This document shows positions 1-8,529 of a DNA stretch of 64,000 nt, piece by piece. How positions within the stretch are numbered: the stretch's first letter is position 1; the number at the start of each line of letters is the position of its first letter. Source of the DNA: DASRAU01 sp035638075 (GTDB taxonomy: Bacteria; Acidobacteriota; Polarisedimenticolia; Gp22-AA2); assembly GCA_035638075.1 (NCBI GenBank), contig DASRAU010000027.1:108000-171999 (forward strand), written 5' to 3'. Made by a program: the position numbers and the translations under genes. The notes under the pieces are model-generated. The model was not told where the DNA came from. It did not search any database and saw only the letters and a list, made by a program, of their open reading frames with translations.

Positions 1-374
1 ACACTCGCCGCAGCATCCATCGCGGAAAGCACCGGTCGAAGGACGCGTGCTACCACCTCGCGATCTGCCTCCGCCTCGAGGCCAAGGCGGTCAATCACGA
101 CATCCAGGATCCGCAGCGCGAGTGCCACGCTGTCGTATTGTCTGAGATCGGCATCGCGGATGGCGTCGCCGCGGCGCAGTCCATCCAGCGGAAGCGTGTG
201 CAGCAGAACGCGCAGCCTTCGTGTGAGATCGGCAGGCCAACCGTCGCTCATCGAGGCGGCCATTGTGGGCTCTAGAGCGTGGTCGGTCTGGGCGGTAGCC
301 GCGGCCTCGGCTGGTTCCTCCGCAGCGAAGGCGAACCCTGACTGGGGCTCACTCGGGTCGGTTCGCTTATTCAC
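1..374 (-). CDS. Hypothetical protein, partial (C-terminus off the left edge)
   Basis: An open frame on the minus strand begins with GTG at 374 and runs off the window without a stop, giving at least 124 codons. The start is supported by a GTGA overlap with a 26-codon ORF upstream. The N-terminal 40 residues are Glu/Ala/Thr-rich and probably disordered. After an internal Met-rich stretch comes a helical region with many Arg, Leu and Asp residues (for example DGLRRGDAIRDADLRQYDS). I do not recognise a family. It lies in the AT-richer island, so it is likely an accessory gene. Confidence 0.5.
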   Translation of the reverse strand, partial: MNKRTDPSEPQSGFAFAAEEPAEAAATAQTDHALEPTMAASMSDGWPADLTRRLRVLLHTLPLDGLRRGDAIRDADLRQYDSVALALRILDVVIDRLGLEAEADREVVARVLRPVLSAMDAAAS

Positions 375-451
375 CGCGGCCCTCCGTCGGGACAGACCAG
401 AGCCTTCTGAGCGTCGACCCACGCCTCAATCTCCCGAGGCGCCATGAACAT
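371..451 (-). CDS. Very small ORF coupled to the following gene
   Basis: A 26-codon ORF (MFMAPREIEAW...) ends in a TGA that overlaps the GTG of the next gene in the GTGA arrangement typical of translational coupling. The sequence looks protein-like, but an in-frame stop lies only three codons upstream of the first ATG and no strong ribosome-binding site is visible. It may be a leader peptide or chance. No family recognised. Confidence 0.25.
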   Translation of the reverse strand: MFMAPREIEAWVDAQKALVCPDGGPR

Positions 452-643
452 CCGACCTCAATTCGGGCAGGGTCACCCGCCGTTCTGGTTGGAAAGGAGC
501 ATTCTACGCCTCACCTGGCTCAGCGCTACATAGATCCGAAAAGTGCTTGTCCAGTCTGCCCGGTCAGCATTCAACCGTGGTCGCGTTGACGCCTGATGCC
601 AGCGGGTTGAGTCCGCCAGACCTTCAAGCGCTGGGCTTCGACG

Positions 644-1762
644 TTACCCATTCTGCCGCGGCAGCATGGGTCTTTTCTCGTGATGGCCGTTCCGAACGCG
701 AGCCCAGTATCCCCGTGGTGGGACAGGTACTCGAAGTCTAGAGCACACCTTCGCGAGGCCTCGGCCGGAGATTGCGTAGTCCTTGGCGACCACCTGGACC
801 GGCCGGGCCCATACCTGCCCGTACAGCGTCTTTCGATCGTAGGTGATGTTCTGAGATGCCGGTGCCGGCTGAGCCACGGTCGAGCCGCTGGAAATCCCGG
901 TGGCGGGAGAAATAGCCGGTTGCGCCAGGTCAACGCATTCAACCATCTGCGAAAGTGCCGGACGGTGCCTGTCCAAGATGCCGACCACGGGGTCCAGGTT
1001 CTCTGCGCACTGGATTGCCCAAGCAAGCCAACGCGAAAGCTGGGCGTCGTCAGCATCCAATAGGCCTGATTCCTTTCCTCGCGCCCGCACGTCATCGACC
1101 AGGTCGAGAATGAGCCGACTCTCCCGCCGGGTGATGGCCTGGCGCTTGAGTTCCTCCACGCGCCGGCGTTCCTCCTCGCGGCGCCGCTGCTCCGCGAGTA
1201 GACGCTCTTGCTCGGCTTCCCGTGCACGACGCTCCCTCTCGCGCTCCTCTTCGACTTCTCTAGCCTTCACGGCGGCTTGCTTCAGCCCCTCGACGAAGCT
1301 CTCGATCTGCTCCTCGACGCGCTCCTCTTTCCGATCACACCATTTCGTGCGGATTCCCCAGTACCGCCAGCGCTCCATTTCAAGCGTCATGAGGCCGGTT
1401 GGCTTGTGATCCCACATCTCGTAGGTTCGATACCGGCGCTCCTTCGACTCTTCCGCCTCCCTTTTGCTGGGAATGTGTTCGTATCGCTTAGAACTCTCCC
1501 ATAGCGAGAAGAAGATGTTCTGGCCGTTCACGATCGCGAGGGTTCTAGGCTTGTCTTCAGGGGTTAGCATCACCCTGCTCCCGTTCGCTCCGAGTATTCT
1601 GATGAGACGGTCCATGATCCGAAGTGCTCGACGGAGACTCTTGGGACTTACGCGGATGTCCAGGCAGGCACCGCGCCACGAGCGCAGCATGCCGTACCCG
1701 TCGGGTGTCAGGCTCGACAGGACTGATTCGCTCTTCACTACCAGTGGATGTCGGTGTCTCAC
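644..1762 (-). CDS. Coiled-coil protein with C-terminal HTH-like domain; domain order apparently permuted
   Basis: The 372-residue product starts at a GTG preceded by a strong AAGGAG (1770-1775, spacing 7). The open frame continues upstream to 1858, but the ribosome-binding site decides for this start. The first part begins with a HPLV motif, then a segment with IRVSP and RALRIMD. A long Arg/Glu-rich coiled coil follows (roughly residues 150-250), then a WLAW segment. The last about 65 residues hold an LYxQVW...GLAK-C...PRGYWA...KRPxLP module resembling a DNA-binding helix-turn-helix. In the proteins of this type that I remember, that module is at the N-terminus and the HPLV part follows it, so this gene looks circularly permuted. 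Function unknown. It is divergent from the secreted-protein gene at 1875. Confidence 0.75.
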   Translation of the reverse strand: MRHRHPLVVKSESVLSSLTPDGYGMLRSWRGACLDIRVSPKSLRRALRIMDRLIRILGANGSRVMLTPEDKPRTLAIVNGQNIFFSLWESSKRYEHIPSKREAEESKERRYRTYEMWDHKPTGLMTLEMERWRYWGIRTKWCDRKEERVEEQIESFVEGLKQAAVKAREVEEERERERRAREAEQERLLAEQRRREEERRRVEELKRQAITRRESRLILDLVDDVRARGKESGLLDADDAQLSRWLAWAIQCAENLDPVVGILDRHRPALSQMVECVDLAQPAISPATGISSGSTVAQPAPASQNITYDRKTLYGQVWARPVQVVAKDYAISGRGLAKVCSRLRVPVPPRGYWARVRNGHHEKRPMLPRQNG

Positions 1763-1874
1763 TGATCGTCTCCTTGCACACCCCCACCTTGGGGCGACTC
1801 TTTCTAGGCGCGCTGTCATCCTTGCGTCGCAACGCACTGTCGCGCGATACTCGTGCACTTCTCAGGGGGGGCTA

Positions 1875-2771
1875 ATGCAGAAAGTCGCAGTCGTGGGCCT
1901 AATTCTAGGCTGCGTGACTTGTTCGTGGGGCCATCATGCGTTCGCGCAGGAGACCATAGGCCGTGCCGTCGAACTGGTCGATCCGGCTCTTACGGCTCGC
2001 GTACTCTTCGAAGCACCTCCATTTACGGCGGACCATACGGGTGCCTGCGATTCCAGACCGGAACGTTCGGAATGCAATGCGACGAACATCTCTTTTGCGA
2101 GCGACCTTGGGACGGATGCAGCGGGTAGCATCTTCTCGGTCTCCTCGGAATTTACGTTCCTGGACGCGCCGCCTCGGATGAAGTACGGCAATGCCCTGCT
2201 GCGCACCAGCGCAGCCGGCGAAGCCCTCATAGTCGGCTATCTCGTTGAAGAGCTGTGTGAGACTTTCGGATGCCAGGATCGCAGGCGCTTCATGTTCGGT
2301 CGACACTTGAGCCTCGACAGTACAAACGGCAGGATCATTGTTCCTGTGTCAGCCGAATTCTTTAGCGCTGGGACCCTCTATGCGCGGAGTGTCGGAATAA
2401 TCGAGATTAGCGGTCTTCCAAAGCTATTCGATACTCTCCTAACGTTCGCCCCAGGGGAAGAGGCGATGAACATCCTGACGCCGGCGCATCCGGATGGCTT
2501 CCGGTCTGCAGACACGCTGCAGGTCTGGACGGGCGATGTCCGGTCGATGCCGGAGTGGTCCCGGGCAGTACCGCTGACCTGCGAGGCCGCAACCAACCCA
2601 GTGCCCGGCCAAGTGGTGTCTGTGGCGGACACGCTGCCCGCTCCTGCAGTCGGTGAGGGGCGCTACTACCTCGTGGCTAGCAAGAGTGAAGCAGATAGGA
2701 GGCTCGGTAGGCAGTACCTCAACGGAGCGTTCACTGCTAGGCAGCCGGCGTCTCTGCCGATCTGCCAGTAG
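1875..2771 (+). CDS. Secreted hypothetical protein, paralogue of the next gene
   Basis: The 298-residue product starts at ATG 1875 after an AGGGGGGG ribosome-binding site. The same frame is open much further upstream, but that part is antisense to the neighbouring gene. The N-terminus is a typical signal peptide (charged start, hydrophobic core, cleavage after AFA) of about 25 residues, so the protein is exported. Paired Cys residues suggest disulphides. The C-terminal 55 residues carry VADTLPxPxVGEGRYYL, then RRLGRQYxNGAF and a final LPIC. This module is shared with the next gene and resembles a C-terminal module common on secreted proteins of GC-rich deep-branching bacteria. Function unknown. 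The two genes are 15 bases apart and very probably co-transcribed. Confidence 0.75.
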   Translation: MQKVAVVGLILGCVTCSWGHHAFAQETIGRAVELVDPALTARVLFEAPPFTADHTGACDSRPERSECNATNISFASDLGTDAAGSIFSVSSEFTFLDAPPRMKYGNALLRTSAAGEALIVGYLVEELCETFGCQDRRRFMFGRHLSLDSTNGRIIVPVSAEFFSAGTLYARSVGIIEISGLPKLFDTLLTFAPGEEAMNILTPAHPDGFRSADTLQVWTGDVRSMPEWSRAVPLTCEAATNPVPGQVVSVADTLPAPAVGEGRYYLVASKSEADRRLGRQYLNGAFTARQPASLPICQ

Positions 2772-2786
2772 TCGGGAGGTGGCGCT

Positions 2787-3635
2787 GTGATTCGAATAGC
2801 CTCACTTCATTTCTTTCTTCTTTTGTTCACCACCGGGTTGGTGATGGCGAGTGACCCCGGACAGCCACTGCGCGGCGAGGACTTTGTCATGCTGACACCC
2901 GGCTTGACCGCGGAGTCAGTATTCGCTCCCTACACCTGTCCCACCGATCCCTACAGCTGGTGCTGGGTGACCAACGATGGGGCTACTTTTGACTCAGTAG
3001 GGAACCAGTACGGCCTCCGAGTGGAGACGATACCGCTCTCCTGCACCCCGCCAGGGCAGGCGTACCGCTGGACGGTCACACGCCTCACTCCTTCGGGTGT
3101 CTCTGAGAATCTTGCCTACATCCAGACGCGCTGCGTGCTACCTCAAGGGCCGTTCGATGCCTCTGAGCTGAGGGGAATCCGCGTCGATCTGGCGAACGGC
3201 TGGTTGTATGTCGTCATGTACGTCTACGCGCCCGGCAACTACAACAACTTCTATGATCTGGTGAGGATCAAGGGCCTGCCCCCACTGGCCGATGTCATTC
3301 AGTCCTACAAGCCGCAATCGTCATCTTTCACCTATACAGTGCCGCGGCGCCCCGAAGGGATGCTGGGGGTAGATCATTTCGACACTTTTTGGGGGCCACT
3401 GGCGCAGCCATTCAGATTCGCGGACGCCCAGCCGTTGCAGTGCGGCTATCCCTCCTTGCCGCCACAACCGGGAGACTCTCTGAGCGTGGCCGACACCGTT
3501 CCAATACCACCGGTGGGCGAGGGTGTGTACTACATCACCGCCGCCACGTACCAAGGCGAGCGGCGATTTGGCCGGCAGTACACGAACGGGGCCTTTTCTG
3601 GCAGAAACTCGTCTGCCTTCCCGGTCTGCCGGTAG
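2787..3635 (+). CDS. Secreted hypothetical protein, paralogue of the preceding gene
   Basis: The 282-residue product starts at GTG 2787 with GGGAGGTGG 5 bases upstream. It begins with a hydrophobic signal peptide of about 21 residues (FFLLLFTTGLVMA). Many Tyr, Pro and six or more Cys residues indicate a folded extracellular domain. The C-terminus (SVADTVPIPPVGEGVYYI, FGRQYTNGAFSGR, final FPVC) aligns with the end of the preceding protein, while the N-terminal halves are diverged. The pair therefore arose by duplication with a conserved tail. I see no catalytic motif. A surface or secreted role is likely. Confidence 0.75.
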   Translation: MIRIASLHFFLLLFTTGLVMASDPGQPLRGEDFVMLTPGLTAESVFAPYTCPTDPYSWCWVTNDGATFDSVGNQYGLRVETIPLSCTPPGQAYRWTVTRLTPSGVSENLAYIQTRCVLPQGPFDASELRGIRVDLANGWLYVVMYVYAPGNYNNFYDLVRIKGLPPLADVIQSYKPQSSSFTYTVPRRPEGMLGVDHFDTFWGPLAQPFRFADAQPLQCGYPSLPPQPGDSLSVADTVPIPPVGEGVYYITAATYQGERRFGRQYTNGAFSGRNSSAFPVCR

Positions 3636-3643
3636 AGCGAACA

Positions 3644-3961
3644 CTACCTTGAGGGCTTGAACGCCCAGCGCCGGCCCTGATTCTGAAGCGCCTGGTTCGC
3701 GAACTCGGAGAACACGCGAGCCACCTCAGCCGCCTCGTCCATCGGAACGTCTGCGGGATAGCGCTTCGGTTCGTTGTCTTGGCAGATTTCTAGCCGCACC
3801 GACTCGACATCCCCGTATTCCTTCGACCAGGCCCCCACGCCATGGACGAAGCGGTACGTCCAGCCTGTCGGCCGCTTCGGCGCCGCCAGGTCGAACATGC
3901 AGTACGGAGGCGTGCCTGGCTTCCCGCCGTGATGATGACGCGCAGGCCCTTCTCTCGCCAT
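3644..3961 (-). CDS. Hypothetical protein
   Basis: The 105-residue product starts at ATG 3961, preceded by GGGAGGAG. The frame is open to 4072, but the upstream part lacks a ribosome-binding site. After a His/Gly/Pro-rich start (ARHHHGGKPGTPPYC) comes a mixed alpha/beta stretch (GWTYRFVHGVGAW, VESVRLEICQDN) and an acidic amphipathic helix (DEAAEVARVFSEFANQAL). No family recognised and no signal peptide. It ends 8 bases from the convergent secreted-protein gene and lies back to back with the restriction-modification gene. It could be an accessory partner of that enzyme, but nothing in the sequence shows this. Confidence 0.55.
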   Translation of the reverse strand: MAREGPARHHHGGKPGTPPYCMFDLAAPKRPTGWTYRFVHGVGAWSKEYGDVESVRLEICQDNEPKRYPADVPMDEAAEVARVFSEFANQALQNQGRRWAFKPSR

Positions 3962-4083
3962 GAGACTCTCCTCCCTGTGAAGATCCTGGCCAAGTCTACT
4001 GCTGCTATCTCCCGTTCTGCATCGCATGGCGTGCGTCGGTTGTTCTAGAATCACCGGCCGATGCCGCACCAACTGCCCCTCAG

Positions 4084-6870
4084 ATGACGCCCCAAGAATT
4101 CATCCGGAAGTGGTCTGCCTCAACGCTCAAGGAGCGTTCCGGCTCTCAGGAGCACTTCATCGACCTGTGTCGAATGTTGGGTCAGCCAACGCCTGCAGAC
4201 GTGGACTCGGACGGCACCTCATTCACCTTCGAAAAAGGTGCAAGCAAGCATGGCGGTGGAGATGGCTGGGCCGATGTCTGGAAGAAGGGCCACTTTGCGT
4301 GGGAGTACAAGGGAAAGCACGAGGACCTTGAGGCCGCCTACGATCAGCTTCTACGATACCGGGAGTCCCTCGATAACCCGCCCCTGCTAGTGGTCTGCGA
4401 CATGGACCGGTTCGAGGTCCACACCAACTTCACCGACACAACCAAGAAGGTATACACATTCGCCCTAAAGGATCTCGCCGAGGAAAGGCATCGAAAGGTC
4501 CTCGAAGCGCTGTTCATCGATCCCCAATGGTTGAAGCCGGGTACACGAGTCGAGGAAGTCACTGAGCAAGCCGCCGCCGAGTTTGCCTCCCTCGCGGAAT
4601 CGCTCAGGTCACGTGGCGTCGAGCCGCGGAAGGTCGCTCACTTCTTGGACCGCATCCTCTTCTGCTTGTTCGCCGAGGATGTAGGGCTCCTGCCCAAGAG
4701 AATCCTCCAACAACTCATCGAAGCTGGCTCTCGCGACCCCGACGAACTCACTGGAATGTTGAAGGACCTTTTCGACGCGATGACGATGGGTGGCCGGTTC
4801 GGTGTCGACCGAATCCACTACTTCGACGGCGGGCTGTTCAGCGATTCCGAGGTAATCCCACTTCGGTTGAAGGAGATCGACATTCTCCGACGTGCTTCGG
4901 CGCTCAACTGGGGCCAAATCGAGCCCGCCATCTTCGGGACCCTCTTTGAGCGCGGCCTCGATCCCTCGAAGCGAAGCCAGACCGGTGCGCACTACACCGA
5001 TCGGGGTTCAATCCTCAGGGTCGTTGAACCGGTGCTGATGGCCCCGCTACGACGTGCGTGGGCCCAGACCGCAAGCGCTGTTGCGGCGCTCCTTGAGAAG
5101 GCCGTTGCGGCCAAAAGGCAACCAGCAGTCGAAACTCGCCACCGCAAGAACGCCCGTTCAGCCATCGAGAGGTTCCGGAAGGAATACTTGGACAGTACAA
5201 CGGTCCTAGACCCGGCCTGTGGCTCCGGCAACTTCCTCTACGTCGCTTTGGAACAACTCCACGAGCTGGAGAAGGAGGTTTTGCTACTTCTAGCCGAGGT
5301 CGAGAAGGGCCAGTTTTCTCTCGACATCCGAGTCGGCCCCCACATGCTCAAGGGGATTGAACTCAACACCTTTGCCCAGGAGCTCGCCCAGGTCACCGTC
5401 TGGATCGGGCACCTGCAGTGGTATCTGAAGAACGGGTTCTCATTCTCCAAGGACCCGGTGCTGAAACCGATCGACGCGATCGAGTGCCGCGACGCCATCC
5501 TCGACATGAGCGACCCGGGTCACCCAAAGGAAACCGAATGGCCCGAGGCCACCGTCATCATCGGCAACCCCCCGTTCCTCGGCGGCAAGAAGCTGCGCAG
5601 CGAGCTCGGGGACGAATACGTCGATGCGATGTTCGAGGTCTACGAGGGGCGCGTGCCGCGGGAAGCCGACCTCGTCACCTACTGGTTCGAAAAGGCCCGT
5701 GCGGCGATAAAAGCCGGGAAGGTGAAGCGGGCCGGGCTCCTGGCCACGAACTCAATCCGTGGCGGTGCATCGAGGAAGGTGCTCGACCGCATCCGCGACT
5801 CCGGCGACATCTTCATGGCCTGGAGCGACGAGCCTTGGGTCGTCGAGGGTGCCGCAGTCCGCATCTCGCTCATTGGCTTCGACGTCGGCGAGGAGACACC
5901 CCGCTACTTGGACGGAAGCGAGGTCAGCGTCATCCACTCCGACCTGACTGGCGGCTCCGCCACAGCAGGCGGCGTTGACCTCACGAAGGCCCGCCGCCTG
6001 AAAGAAGCCCTCGGGATTGCGTTCATGGGCGACACGAAGGGCGGTCCGTTCGACATCCCCGGCGAACTCGCCCGCGGATGGCTCGCACTGCCGCTGAACC
6101 CGAACGGTCGGCCGAACTCGGACGTGGTCAGGCCGTGGATGAATGCCATGGATCTCACTCGCCGTCCGCGCGGGATGTACATCATCGACTTCGGGGTGGA
6201 CATGACGGAGAAGGAAGCGGCGCTATACGAGGCGCCCTTCGAGTACGTTCGAAGGCACGTGAAGCCCGAGCGGGACACGAACCGGCGCGACAGCTATCGG
6301 GAGAAGTGGTGGATCCATGTCGAGCCGCGCCCAGCGATGAGGAAGGCGCTAAATGGACGCCCCCGATGCCTAGCGACCCCCACCGTTGCGAAACATAGAT
6401 TGTTCGCCTGGCTTGCCACGGAGATCCTGGCAGATCATCGACTCATCGTGTTTGCGCGCGACGACGACTACTTTCTTGGCATTCTGCATAGCCGAATTCA
6501 TGAAACGTGGTCACTCAGGCTAGGCAGTTGGCAGGGAGTCGGCAACGATCCCGTCTACACTCCGACCACCACCTTCGAGACGTTTCCACATCCCAATCCG
6601 ACTCAGGGCCAGCGCGAAGCCATCTCATCATGCGCAGCGGAGTTGGACCGGTTGCGAAGTCAGTGGCTCGCGCCCCCAAGCGCCACCGCGGCGGAGCTCA
6701 AGAAGCGAACCTTGACAGACCTTTACAACGAGCGTCCCGCGTGGCTGACACACGCACACGCTGCGCTCGATTCTGCCGTCTCGGACGCATATGGCTGGCC
6801 AGCGGAGCTCCCGGAGGACGACGTGCTGGCCCGATTGCTCGAGCTGAACTCGAAGCGGATTCCTGCCTAG
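4084..6870 (+). CDS. MmeI-like (type IIL) single-chain restriction-modification enzyme
   Basis: One 928-residue protein combines cutting and methylation, as in MmeI (about 919 residues). The N-terminal nuclease has D64, then E74-Y-K76 in a WEYKGKH context, the same D-x9-ExK spacing known for MmeI. A helical linker follows. The methyltransferase carries SAM motif I DPACGSG at about residue 376 and catalytic motif IV GNPPF at about 494-498, the NPPF form typical of adenine-N6 methylation. The C-terminal part (PVYTPTTTFETFPHP and beyond) is the region that recognises DNA in this family. By homology it protects the host by methylating one strand and cuts foreign DNA some 20 bases from its site. 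The specificity cannot be read here. All motifs are intact, so it is probably active. It lacks partners, as expected for the class. Confidence 0.92.
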   Translation: MTPQEFIRKWSASTLKERSGSQEHFIDLCRMLGQPTPADVDSDGTSFTFEKGASKHGGGDGWADVWKKGHFAWEYKGKHEDLEAAYDQLLRYRESLDNPPLLVVCDMDRFEVHTNFTDTTKKVYTFALKDLAEERHRKVLEALFIDPQWLKPGTRVEEVTEQAAAEFASLAESLRSRGVEPRKVAHFLDRILFCLFAEDVGLLPKRILQQLIEAGSRDPDELTGMLKDLFDAMTMGGRFGVDRIHYFDGGLFSDSEVIPLRLKEIDILRRASALNWGQIEPAIFGTLFERGLDPSKRSQTGAHYTDRGSILRVVEPVLMAPLRRAWAQTASAVAALLEKAVAAKRQPAVETRHRKNARSAIERFRKEYLDSTTVLDPACGSGNFLYVALEQLHELEKEVLLLLAEVEKGQFSLDIRVGPHMLKGIELNTFAQELAQVTVWIGHLQWYLKNGFSFSKDPVLKPIDAIECRDAILDMSDPGHPKETEWPEATVIIGNPPFLGGKKLRSELGDEYVDAMFEVYEGRVPREADLVTYWFEKARAAIKAGKVKRAGLLATNSIRGGASRKVLDRIRDSGDIFMAWSDEPWVVEGAAVRISLIGFDVGEETPRYLDGSEVSVIHSDLTGGSATAGGVDLTKARRLKEALGIAFMGDTKGGPFDIPGELARGWLALPLNPNGRPNSDVVRPWMNAMDLTRRPRGMYIIDFGVDMTEKEAALYEAPFEYVRRHVKPERDTNRRDSYREKWWIHVEPRPAMRKALNGRPRCLATPTVAKHRLFAWLATEILADHRLIVFARDDDYFLGILHSRIHETWSLRLGSWQGVGNDPVYTPTTTFETFPHPNPTQGQREAISSCAAELDRLRSQWLAPPSATAAELKKRTLTDLYNERPAWLTHAHAALDSAVSDAYGWPAELPEDDVLARLLELNSKRIPA

Positions 6871-6939
6871 CTCACTGCAGAATCCTGGCCTTGACTTCCC
6901 CGCGGCATCCAAGCATGAATTGCTGCTCAGGAAATGCCT

Positions 6940-7524
6940 ATGCCGCACCTCAGCCCACCAACCCTGACGAAGACCGAGCAGCGGGCAATTCTTCGTGCCT
7001 CCGCCGGGGATCCCCGGGACCACTTAATCCAGAGCTTGGCCCTCGGGACCGGCCTGCGGCTGGCGGAAATCGTAGGCATGAACGTCGGGGATGTCTATAC
7101 CCCCGAGGGGAAGCCGCGGAATCGCATCAGGCTGCGGGCCGAGATTGCCAAGGGAGGCCGCGCCAGCGACGTGTTCCTACCGGACGCTCTCCAGGCCAAG
7201 TTCCGTAGGTTCTGGGGGCACAAGGAGACACGGGGCGAGGGGCTACGGCCAGAGGACCCGCTCTTCTGCAACCAGAGCCGGCGACGCATCTCGAAGCGCC
7301 GGGTCCAGGTCGCCTTCCGTACCTGGCAGATAAAGGCAGGCTTCGATCGGCTCTACCCACTGCATGCGCTGAGGCACACGGCGATTACGAACGTCTACCG
7401 GACTTCGAGGGACCTGTTCCTAGCTCAGAAGTTCGCCAAGCACGTCTCGCCGCTGACGACGACGGTGTATACGCATCCGAGTGATCAGGAGATGTGGGAG
7501 AGAGTTAGGGATTTGAGCTGCTAG
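6940..7524 (+). CDS. Short tyrosine recombinase / integrase (catalytic domain only)
   Basis: A 194-residue catalytic domain of the tyrosine recombinase family. It shows the first Arg in GTGLRLAEI (about residue 40), the HxxR box in LHALRHTAI, and a His followed by the nucleophile region HVSPLTTTVYTHP. The N-terminal core-binding (SAM-like) domain of full-length integrases (300-400 residues) is absent. ATG 6940 is preferred over ATG 6934 because AGGA at 6929-6932 is 7 bases from the first and only one base from the second. It follows the restriction enzyme by 69 bases. Such short recombinases occur as stand-alone genes. It may mobilise the island or be a remnant. Confidence 0.85.
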   Translation: MPHLSPPTLTKTEQRAILRASAGDPRDHLIQSLALGTGLRLAEIVGMNVGDVYTPEGKPRNRIRLRAEIAKGGRASDVFLPDALQAKFRRFWGHKETRGEGLRPEDPLFCNQSRRRISKRRVQVAFRTWQIKAGFDRLYPLHALRHTAITNVYRTSRDLFLAQKFAKHVSPLTTTVYTHPSDQEMWERVRDLSC

Positions 7525-7675
7525 AACCCGGTCTCGCGAGAACTTGGCTTCACTCTCCGGTTGCTTCCCAACAGTAGGCATGCGGTCTGCCGCGGTCGGG
7601 TCCCTCCTTGATGTCCCTTCGACAGCTCCTGTACGCTCCGTTGCAAGGATCTCCTCACGATGCTATAGCTTTCGA

Positions 7676-8512
7676 ATGAACTGTACCTACTGCGGCCAAT
7701 CGACGGACGACGACCAATCCCGCGAGCATGTCCTGCCAGACTTCCTTGGCTGCCCATTACGCCTTCAACGTGGCGTCGTCTGTACAGCCTGCAACCAGTT
7801 CTTCAACAGAGAGTTACATTTACCTCTCCGTAGTTACGTGCTTCCAATTCTCGCGAGACTGGGGGTCAGTACGTCAAAGACCGGAGCGTTCCCTAGTTTC
7901 GTCCACACCTTCCTAGTAGCAGGTGAAGAGCTGCTCCTACGAATCACGAAGGGTGATGTTTATAGGCATCGCCCCCAAGTAAAGCAGCTTGCTAATGGAG
8001 ACTACGAGATAATCGCGGGGACGAAATCCGAGTTCGACTCGATAGCGCGACGTATGCGGAAAAAGCTGGGGCTTGTTATCAAGCAGCCTGGCCGCTACGA
8101 GAATCTACCGCCTGCTGAGGCCCGTATCGACCGAGAAATTGATCCGGAGTTACTCTGTCGAATCATGGCACAACTCTCACTAAACTGCATTCTGCACTGG
8201 TTTGGCCGTGAAATCTTCAACCGTGAGGAATTCCGCCAGCTCATCGAGCTCACGATGGGTCGGCCTTCGGAAGCTCAGGTTGGTTTCGCGAGCAAGAGCG
8301 GCCAGGAGCTTCAGAATGTTAGCCCGCGGATCATTGCCAGCTTCCATCCCCTGAATGAAGGTGGATTGATCCGGATAAACTTGTTCGATACACTCACAAG
8401 TAAAGTCTCTGTACGATGGGGAACGGGGATGGCCCGTCGTTTCTTCATCATCGATAGCACACTTCGCAGCATCACTACAGAAAACGAGATGGTCGTCCCC
8501 GTGGGCCACTGA
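7676..8512 (+). CDS. HNH-type endonuclease-like protein
   Basis: The 278-residue product begins at ATG 7676. The open frame extends 44 codons upstream, but the conserved zinc-binding start lies right at this ATG. Residues 3-6 form CTYC, followed by REHVLPDFLG and VCTACNQFFN. This is the Cys-x2-Cys, E-H-x2-P, Cys-x2-Cys-N layout of small HNH domains. The remaining about 220 residues hold no motif I can name and are probably a target- or ligand-sensing part. Proteins with an N-terminal HNH of this kind are frequent in defence-rich regions, so a role in cutting invading nucleic acid is plausible but not shown. It is convergent with the next gene, 17 bases apart. Confidence 0.72.
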   Translation: MNCTYCGQSTDDDQSREHVLPDFLGCPLRLQRGVVCTACNQFFNRELHLPLRSYVLPILARLGVSTSKTGAFPSFVHTFLVAGEELLLRITKGDVYRHRPQVKQLANGDYEIIAGTKSEFDSIARRMRKKLGLVIKQPGRYENLPPAEARIDREIDPELLCRIMAQLSLNCILHWFGREIFNREEFRQLIELTMGRPSEAQVGFASKSGQELQNVSPRIIASFHPLNEGGLIRINLFDTLTSKVSVRWGTGMARRFFIIDSTLRSITTENEMVVPVGH

Positions 8513-8529
8513 CCCGTGCTAAATGGCTC

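Noticed and set aside
160..447. 95-codon plus-strand open frame at the left edge
   Set aside because: Ser/Arg-rich, no ribosome-binding site, and it is antisense to the minus-strand partial gene with a coupled start.
4084..6870. BREX PglX-type methyltransferase
   Set aside because: The N-terminal D-x9-ExK nuclease and single-gene context match MmeI-type enzymes; no brxA, brxB, brxC, pglZ or brxL gene is present.
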